From contig RSEF01000004.1 in NCBI GenBank assembly GCA_003993805.1, positions 17,433,112 through 17,497,111 on the forward strand: DNA of 64,000 bases, written 5' to 3'. The stretch is from Himantopus leucocephalus. Taxonomy: Eukaryota; Chordata; Aves; Charadriiformes; Recurvirostridae. Below the pieces are notes generated by a model. It did not search any database, was not told the DNA's origin, and saw only the letters and a program-made list of their open reading frames with translations. The translations under genes were made by a program, and so were the position numbers. Positions 56,066 through 64,000 of the stretch are shown one piece after another (within the stretch, counting starts at the first letter, position 1; every line of letters starts with the position of its first letter).

Positions 56066-59000
56066 CAGAGGCTTAGCGCTGGCACTGCAGCCATCCATCG
56101 CCACCGGGACCTCGCTGTGCCAGGAATTCTTGTCTGCCTCATTAGGACAGACACAGAGACAGCCAAGGATCAGTCTTGACAAATACACTCAACTTCATTT
56201 TGTGAAGCACTCGGGATGTGGCAAAGGTCCTAACATAGTGAATAATTACTTGGTCAAAGGTAATTTTACCAACTAGGGTAAAGATAATGTCTTTCAACTC
56301 ACAACAGAATGCATCTTATTTTCATTTACGTCATCGTTAAATGGATTTCTTCATTTCACGTAGATTATTTTGCAGTCATTAGAATAAGCTACCTGGCACT
56401 CTCCTGCTGTCACTCCACCCACACCTAAGAGGTACGTGCCCACCAAATGTAGGCTGAATGGCAATGAGGGGTATTTTAGAGCCTTGGTATTAATATTTCA
56501 AATGTTTTTGTTTCGTTGTCTTACTTAATATTTTATTATCAGATTTCTACTCATTATGCGTATGGCCCTATTCCCTGTGTGGATTGATGAAGTTATGTTG
56601 CAGTAAATTGAAAAAGAGAACTATACATACAGGATGATTTATTGTTAATGTGAAATTCAGCATAAACCTGCAAACGCACTAGCAGAAATCCCTAGCTATT
56701 TCAAAATTCATATTATGAGACAGACAATCAGATGCCCAACAAACAGAACATCTTGTACTCTATTAATCCTGCAGTGACAGATCCCCTGCATGCATTTAGC
56801 TTTCCAAATAATACAAACATATGTCACCATTTTGTTTTTATTGATTTTGGACTTTCAAGGTACAGCTACAGCACAAGGCATTATGAAGACATTTATTGCA
56901 GAGTTTGCTTTGATTTGTTGTAGTCAATTGAAATTGTGTCAAAGTAAAGTCTTTAATATTAAATATGATGAATTCCCTTAGGCCTTAATCCTGCAGCATC
57001 ATCCAGCTCAAGGTGACTCCTGCCACTGGAGCACAGGCGCGCTGGGCTAGGGAGCGCTTCCCAGAGCGTCGTCCAGCAGCCTACCAGTATGGGAAATATA
57101 ATTCTGTTCACGTCATATGAAATATTCCCATTCACAAACATATTGAATTCAGACTACTTCCTCTTCTGCTGTTTCCACTATTTGAGGGCTGTTCCACAAT
57201 CTTATTCTTTGATACTTTTTCCCCCCTAGTTTTTGTCTTTGATTAGTTTTTGGTCAATATGCACCCATTCATTTTGGGAGCAAAAATAACATTTATCTTC
57301 AAGAGATTTTTCTTTAATGACATATTTGAAGACAATAACCATTGCCGTTCTCAGCCTTGAATTTTCTCCTGTGCTTGGAGAGTTGCGTTAGTACGTTCAG
57401 GTCCCTGCTGGAGCTGGCTGGCTGATGCATGCTAACACTGGAGTTGCTGTTTCTGTAGCCACGCACCCAAGTCCTTCTCTTCTCAATCCTCTCTAGAGTT
57501 TCCACTTTACAACAAAATCCTTGTAGTTCTTAAACGCCTGATGTTCAGCTTTGATCTTGTAGTTCTTCTTGTGTGATACTCCATTCCTCCTTCGCCTATT
57601 GATCAGGTCTCCTAACCTGGTATCATCAGTTAATGATTTTTCATTAGCATACTCTTACTGGTAGCCTGACTCATGAATAAATATATTAAATAAGGAAAAA
57701 CACTCAGGGCTATTCTTGCAAAATTGTTCTAGTTCCTTCTCTTCACCTTAACTGTCCTAGCCTCTTTTCCTTATACGAGTTTCTCACTCTTCACTAATAT
57801 TTTCTATATAGCATCAAGTTGGCAGAGGTGCAAACTGCTTTCTCCTCTACTAGCAGAGTCCTGCTCCCCAGGGGGAAGCCAGAATTTACATTATTCTTTT
57901 TTTTAGATTCCTGTAGGAGAGGTGGCTTGATCTGCATTGTCTGCCAAGATGGAGGGCTGCTGCGCTTAATTCTGCTCTGCATCGTGGGATTTTGAAAAGG
58001 CAACTATCTGAGGCAAGTATTTTCAAAACATAATTGCTTGCTTCAATTCTCAGCTTGTCATTGAGCTTGGCAAGTGAAAGCAGATAAATCAGTTTTGGGT
58101 TGGTTCCCAGTGGTCTCATGTACTAGCCCAACTGTTTGGTCAACAAATGTTAAAGCGGAATATTGTAATCTTTAAAAATGTTCTTTTTTTAGCTTAGAAG
58201 AAAGTTTCATGTAAAACTGTTCATGTAAAAGTATATTACTGGGACTACGAAGTCTGGTGGTGTTTCTTCAGACAAGGGTAATCTTACTGTTTGGAAACTG
58301 GGATGGATGCAAGTTCGGGGGCATTTCTTGAAGCCTGTTGTGCAAAGTCATGGTAGCACGGCAGCAGCAACTTGTGTGGAGCGGGCTGTACGGAGCAGTC
58401 CCTGTGGACTGCCAGTTTATCAATGCACAATAAAGGAAACTTTTCAATACAGGAAATATTCTACTGCCTAGCTTTGATTTTATGTAGTCTATAGTACAGA
58501 TAGGGAGTAGCAAGGGAAAAAAGGAATCGGAGATCTTGGTGAGGGAAAAATAGACACTAGAAAGAGCCCAAATAACATTTTATCAGCAGAAAATTAATGG
58601 AGTTTATCCCTTTAACTCACAAAACCCAGCCAATGCCAAGCTAAATTTCACTGTAGCTTGGGTTAGTGAATAAGGAGGTATTGTACGTGGGTTTCTACTT
58701 TCAGAAGTCACTCTGAGAGCTATGTTAAATAACATAAATAAGAGAATCATTTATCCGTTGACCTGGGCTGTGGCAATATTCATTAAGGTTTATTTGTGTC
58801 CTCTCAGTGACTACAGTGAGAGCAAACCTCTGCTGTTGCCTGTAAACATGTATTTAAGTGGGGTGAGGTGAGAACGACAGCGGCTTTTGATACTGGTCCC
58901 ATTCTCCTTGCCCTGGCAGCCTGGTGGCAGATTTCGATGGGAATGAGCTGGGAGTGAGGAATGCACCACCGAACCCTTCATTTCTGGCTGACAAAAGCCA

Positions 59001-59910
59001 GTTTGATCCATAGAGTGCCAACACAGTTATATATAACGTTATTGCTCATTGGCATTGGGCTATGCTGAACCTGAGCCCTCTTTGGGAAGGCGAGGAAGGA
59101 AGACGACCACTCTTTTTGCCCGCGTTGAGGAAAAGGACAGCGGGGCTTATGATGACTTTCCAGATGTGCTCTTGCTGCTAAGCCCTGCAGGAAGCCGCTT
59201 GCAGAGGGGAACAGGCTGCCTTCCTCTCCTGAGGCAGTGGGTGATTCCTGTCATTTCCCCGTGTTTCTCTGCAGCTCCTGCATCACCTTTCCCAGCATCA
59301 TACTGCAGAGCTGTTCCCCCGGGGAAAGGCCTCATGGACACTCCGGGCGCCAGCTCGTCCCCTTTTCTCTCTGCAGCATCGGGCAGGATGTATGGCCCCT
59401 GCTCTGGCATGCTGTGACAGACAGCAATTTATTTTGAAATACGGAGTCACAGGGGATATCGTCTGTCCTGGTGCCCTCACAGTTTCGCTTTCATGGAGGG
59501 CGGGATTGTGAAGTAGAGACCTGGTCCAGCAGCCGCTCTGCTTTCATGTCTGTTCATGTCTACGGATGTGAGCCTGGGCAAAGTCCAGGCCTCTGTTTTA
59601 GAATTTTTTTTTCCCAAGCTGCCCCTGATTCCTGACATGTGTGAACTAATTAATTTCAGCATGTTCAGAGTTGGATTCCTACATGTGTTGACAGAGGTGA
59701 AGGTCATCTGAGCTGTCCCGAACAGCACAAGTCCATTAATTGAGCTAAAAACTTTACCTTTTTTTTTTTTTTCTTTTGAGATGTCTAACGGCACTTTCAA
59801 GCAATATGCACAAGTGGTATTTTGATGATTTCATGGTGGTTTGGGGGATTTCCCAGTGTGTTGAAGGGAGATTGTTTTTGGCAGAGAACCCTCACTCCCC
59901 CTTCCACAAA

Positions 59911-59932
59911 CTCTCTCTCTCTCTCTCTCTCT
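59911..59932 (+). repeat. (CT)11 microsatellite
   Basis: Eleven uninterrupted CT units. Short dinucleotide arrays like this are often length-polymorphic. Confidence 0.97.
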
Positions 59933-60663
59933 TATACCTTCTATAGTTAGTGAATCATGTCTTGATCAGACAAAACAGCCATCTGTTGCCAGGTACACCA
60001 ATTCTGATTTTATCCATCTGAAAATGAGAGACCCTTTTGGGCAGCACACAGTGGCTTTTCCAAGACATTTCCACGCTTCGATCCCATCACTAGGTAAATG
60101 ACACAAAAATTGGGGAAAAAAACTTTATCTGTTATTTCTTTAAAAGTATATTGGTTGGAAAAATATATTATTTTTGTAATTCCTACTCTCTTTTTCCATC
60201 CTTTGCAGAAATGCATGAGGGAGATTACTGAAAGGAGTTTTCCTTAATGTTATCCAAGAGGCTTAGGTTAATAACCACTGTGTTGAGCTTTTTTATGATA
60301 GATTTCAGGGTGAAGTAAAGTGACTGAAAAAGCATCAGTGAATAATGACCTGGGACGACTGATTTCTTTTATCTCAGTGTTTGTTGATTTGCCATTTAAT
60401 TGTCATCCCCAATTTTTCCACAGCTCCAAAGAAAAGAAAAAAACCCACAACCTAACTCTCCTCCTAATACTCCAATGGAAGATACTTAGAAAATCCTGCT
60501 GTCAGTTATCATTCACTTTGACAGAAGAATGTTATTATTTTCCGATTACAAATTACATTCCTGACCTAAACAATGTCTGTAAGTTAATCCATTTTTTTGC
60601 ACTGAGATCCTATGGTGTAAGTAGTAATGGAAGATCTTTCTGAATTGTCCTGTTGGGATGCTG

Positions 60664-60689
60664 AAACTGTCGTAATTTGACGACAGTTT
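60664..60689 (+). repeat. Perfect 10-bp inverted repeat
   Basis: The arms AAACTGTCGT and ACGACAGTTT flank a 6-base loop, AATTTG. Both arms contain a CpG, which is rare locally. It may be the terminal remnant of a foldback element or a chance hairpin. Confidence 0.55.
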
Positions 60690-61223
60690 TGAAAGATGTC
60701 AGTAAAAAGCTGGATTGGTTATTCTGATTATTGGAAACAACATCAAAGTAGAAATCAAAGGCACACCAATAGAAAGTAAAGTGAAAATAGAAATGAAAAT
60801 TTGTGATGGATCACTTGAAAAGGCCAACGTTGTTTTCACATCCCTGGCTGGAGGGCCAGGGCTGTAAGATGCTCAGCAGGTACAGAGCATCCACATTGGT
60901 TTAGTGTGAGTATCAGAAATATTTCTGCTGTCTGAAGTGTCAGCAATCACAGAGAAAATCAGGCGGCAATTCAGGACCGGCTGATATATAAAGGGTACAG
61001 TACTGTGGTTTTGTTTTTTTTTTTTAAATCCATCTTCTAATTTATTAACAGTGGTGAGAGCAGTAAAGGGAGTGAATCTATTCAAGTAAGTACAGCCAGA
61101 GGAATACCAACTAAATTAAGTATCAAACAGGCAAAGGCTTTTGTGGGGTGTTGGATAACAGCAATTGTGACAGGAGAGCGGGGAACACAGAGTTTTGCAG
61201 GGTGTGTGTTATGGGGTAGTGCA

Positions 61224-61284
61224 TTGACCCTTTCTGGCTGCCAGACGCCCACCCAGCCGCTCGCTCACTGCCCGTCCTCAACAC
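61224..61284. mobile_element. Fragment resembling a common avian ERV LTR, cut by a gap
   Basis: The text TTGACCC, then GGCTGCCAGACGCCCACC, then CAGCCGCTCGCTCACT matches the beginning of an LTR-type repeat that is abundant in bird genomes. The fragment runs straight into 100 N. The flank beyond the gap (from 61,385) is GC-rich, but I cannot assign it to the same repeat. No retroviral coding sequence is visible. The family name and orientation are left open. Confidence 0.4.
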
Positions 61285-61384
61285 NNNNNNNNNNNNNNNN
61301 NNNNNNNNNNNNNNNNNNNNNNNNNNNNNNNNNNNNNNNNNNNNNNNNNNNNNNNNNNNNNNNNNNNNNNNNNNNNNNNNNNNN
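61285..61384. other. Assembly gap of 100 N
   Basis: Exactly 100 N, so probably of unknown true size. Both flanks are GC-rich, and the left flank looks like the start of an LTR. An unassembled repeat copy is therefore a likely content. Confidence 0.99.
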
Positions 61385-61449
61385 CTCCCCTCACAGAGAC
61401 CCAGCGCCGGGGAGGCGGCACCCAGTGGAGGTAGATAGGTGGGTACACC

Positions 61450-64000
61450 TTGATTTACTTGAATAAGCAAGAGTAATGGTTGCTACACAAGCTCAGTGTG
61501 ATGTACCTCACAGGCGCTTCCCTAGAGCTGTCCACCTGCACGCACCATGCCCTCCCATTGCCACCGGTTTGGCTAGAGCCTGTGTTTACCCGCTTTGGGC
61601 GCTCAGCTCCACAGGTGTGCAAGTGTGTGTGAGATCTCACGTAAAATCTGGCAGCATCTCCTTTTTGGAGAACTTGGGTTAAAAAAACAGGTCCGTGGTA
61701 GTGGTGGGATTTATTTTACCCCTCTTTACCTGTTTAACACACAGACGGAGCCCCCCAGTCTGTCTGGATTTGCGGAGAGGAACGGGCCCTTCTGGGGTGC
61801 TCTTTGGCCCCTTCAGGTGTCAGTTTTAGGGCAAAATGAATCCCATCCGCAGCATTTTAACTGCTGCCAGGTTAGTCTATGATGGATTGATCAGCTGCTT
61901 TTTCATGAAAAGCAGTTTTTGAAAGTGATGTGTTTGGGTTTGGGGTTTTTTTTTTGGGGGGGGGTATATATCAACACTGCTGAATTTTTTGCCTCTCTTG
62001 AAGAAATTCGTAATTTTCGAAATTTATTAAAATAAGTGCATTTCTGTACTGAACACCAAATTTTTGACAAAGGAAAACATCACTACTGATCTTAGTGATG
62101 CTTAGAGGAAAATATTGAGGGGGGAAAAAAGGGGAAAACCTCACAAAAAGAGGCTAATTTTAAATTCTCCAGAAAAGAAACAACTTTGAAAAGTCACTTT
62201 TTATGAAACCTCAATTTTGAGTACATGAATGATGACATGAGTACCAGTCTGGCGCTCATTTTTGATTCCCTCTTGGATGGGGCTCTCGTGCTTGGGGGTT
62301 GGTTATATGGGTTAAGGTGGAGTGTAGCAGAAAATTCTTGGAGGCTTTTGGTGAAGCCCCAGCAGGGCAGGGTCCCTTGACTTTGCAGCTTTCCATCTCG
62401 TTGCTTGCCGTGTTTTTTATATTTGTTTATGAATGCAGATCTTATAGCATTAGTTTGTACTATCTGAACTGGTGAGGCGTGAGAAGCGCAGATGAGACTT
62501 GCTTGGTGTGTTATGTTTTATCATCTTCAAAGTGGTGCTTGACTGTGATAGAATTAGAACAGAAAAGTAAGGTAGAAATTAAAAAAAACAACCCCAACTA
62601 CTTTGATTATCTGTAAATGAACAAAATGCAACAGTGGCTTAGACGCATCAGCAGCTGTTTGGTGACGGAGTCACACAGCTCGTCGCTGTGTCAGGCAGCT
62701 GAAGCCTGAGGAAGCCCCTTGTAACACAGCAATTCCTATAGCACAGGAGCATCTGCATGGAATATACATACGGATTGGTTGTCCTCTGGATCTTCGCATT
62801 ACTGTGTTGCATGAGCCAGACTTTTTCTTAGAGATGTTAGTCTTTTAAAGATGTTTAGTTTGTTGATGCCAATGTCATGACAACAGGTACAAACCTGCAT
62901 GTTTACTAGACTTGCACTAAGAGTCCACGTGTTTGCAGAAGCATAAAGTGGTGAGCGCACCTCTGCTCCTCTACAGCTCTCAATATTAAAGCTTTCATTG
63001 GGAGCAGAATAATTCATTTTTACCATTTGAGAGTTGGGTACTTCCTTCTTTACTCTTTGGATCTAAATTGCCTCTATTTGAAAGATGCAAGCGCTGTTCC
63101 ACTGACACATGTAGAAGGGCAGTGGAAGATAGCCTGTCGTGGCATTTATATTTCCTCTTTGACGTTGCAAGCTCTCAGAGTATTTATGCATGGCGTTCTA
63201 ATCCCCTGGGGAAGCATTCAGATTTACAATTTTAAACCACCGCTCATCCAAATTTTGGCATTCAGTCAAACAGAAATTTGTCATAGTTTATAATGCTTGT
63301 TAACGAGGAACATCAAAAATTAATGCTCATTAGGGTGCTCATTAATATGCATGGTAGTCTCAGTTTTGACTTAATTAAGTGAAGCACCACTTCATAGTGT
63401 GGTATTGTGTCACTGCAGTAAAGGAAGGTTCAAAATCATGCTGCAGTAACAGGATGGAGCCATGCTCCCTTTGGACAGCATTACCCCATATTTTGTTGTG
63501 GGACATTGCTCATCTTAGCTTCCTGACAGCTAACAAGAGCAGCTGCTGTAGAGCTACTGTTGATATTTGTTATTCAGTGTTGTTGCTACTTGCATTCCTC
63601 AGAGTTTTGTGAATACAGTGCACGGCGCAGAAGTGGTAACTAGATAGATTTGTTGGTGTATATGCCTGCCCTTACATTACTTTGATAAAGATTATCTCTG
63701 GGGAGGCCATGGGGGTTTCTCTTCTTTACAAAGGTCTTACAGGTCCCTGAAATCCATAACACAGGTTTAAATCAGCATTGTCAAAAGTATAGTTGTGAAT
63801 ATTGATCTGACTGGCACATGTAAGGAAATGTGCAGTAAGCAGCTGCCGGTAGCCCTATGTGACTGCTGCTTTCCTGAGCTCAGCTGGGTACGTCAGTTTG
63901 AAACAGCCCATGTGAAGTCCACTGGGCTCTTGCTCAGTTCTGCGGCCTGACTGGCGTGCGGTCAACACAGCTAAATGCAGTTCAGAGCATGGCAAGACTT
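61450..64000. other. Unique non-coding sequence at the window end
   Basis: No gene or transposon is recognised. Ten T followed by nine G (61,946-61,964) is the only striking simple tract. Open frames are at most about 95 codons and have no recognisable motifs. Confidence 0.55.
61946..61964 (+). repeat. T10G9 homopolymer junction
   Basis: Ten T are directly followed by nine G. It is a simple tract prone to sequencing error, with no other structure. Confidence 0.85.

Larger units (their letters stand above)
56080..61200. other. Unique non-coding sequence
   Basis: No gene is recognised. Simple tracts are a (CT)11 at 59,911-59,932 and T runs at 59,758-59,772 and 61,013-61,024. Positions 59,060-59,420 are GC-richer and give open frames of 87-122 codons on both strands, without recognisable motifs. 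A perfect hairpin lies at 60,664-60,689. Confidence 0.55.

Noticed and set aside
1..64000. Prokaryote-type systems, CRISPR arrays, phage or defence islands
   Set aside because: Gene density, composition and CR1 content are those of a vertebrate nuclear genome. No spaced direct-repeat array or operon-like gene order exists.

Overview
The window is a stretch of bird (avian) nuclear DNA, and it is almost entirely non-coding. The organism call rests on its interspersed repeats: four copies of CR1, the dominant LINE family of birds and other sauropsids, two of them with the characteristic avian CR1 3' end. One fragment also resembles a common avian endogenous-retrovirus LTR. Base composition is AT-rich with short GC- and CpG-rich patches. 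I find no recognisable protein-coding gene, rRNA or tRNA, no CRISPR array and no bacterial-style operon. Nearly all open frames are short and scattered on both strands as expected by chance, so the window is intergenic or lies inside a long intron. I cannot tell which, or name the species.

Layout: positions 1-10,130 are unique non-coding DNA with a few splice-flanked open segments. Positions 10,135-12,500 hold a minus-strand CR1 (copy A) that keeps its 5' half (ORF1 with zinc knuckle and SGNH-esterase domain, then the ORF2 endonuclease) joined to the ORF2 C-terminus and 3' end; most of the reverse transcriptase is missing. Positions 12,500-21,480 are unique DNA with a GC-rich patch near 15.4-15.8 kb. 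Positions 21,485-21,968 hold a 5'-truncated minus-strand CR1 (copy C). A GC-rich, G-quadruplex-capable zone lies at 25.9-26.9 kb. A short CpG cluster with a consensus minus-strand splice donor lies at 36.66-36.90 kb. Positions 41,757-42,033 hold a short plus-strand CR1 of a different subfamily (copy D). Positions 49,861-50,830 hold minus-strand CR1 copy B, cut by an assembly gap. From 50.8 kb to the end is unique DNA, with a diverged old repeat near 56.0 kb and an LTR-like fragment at a second gap near 61.3 kb.

Assembly quality matters here. There are two 100-N gaps, both next to repeat-like sequence. There are also five single-N joins: three sit at homopolymers, and two separate near-identical or identical direct repeats (27 and 66 bp) that look like unmerged contig ends rather than biology.

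The CR1 copies are fossils: frameshifts, stops, internal deletions and truncations are visible, and none could be autonomous. I did not find an undescribed biological system. The items most worth a second look are the CpG-rich candidate first exon at 36.7 kb, several small exon-like segments with good splice sites, candidate conserved regulatory blocks (43.0, 13.1 and 47.1 kb), and the structure of CR1 copy A.
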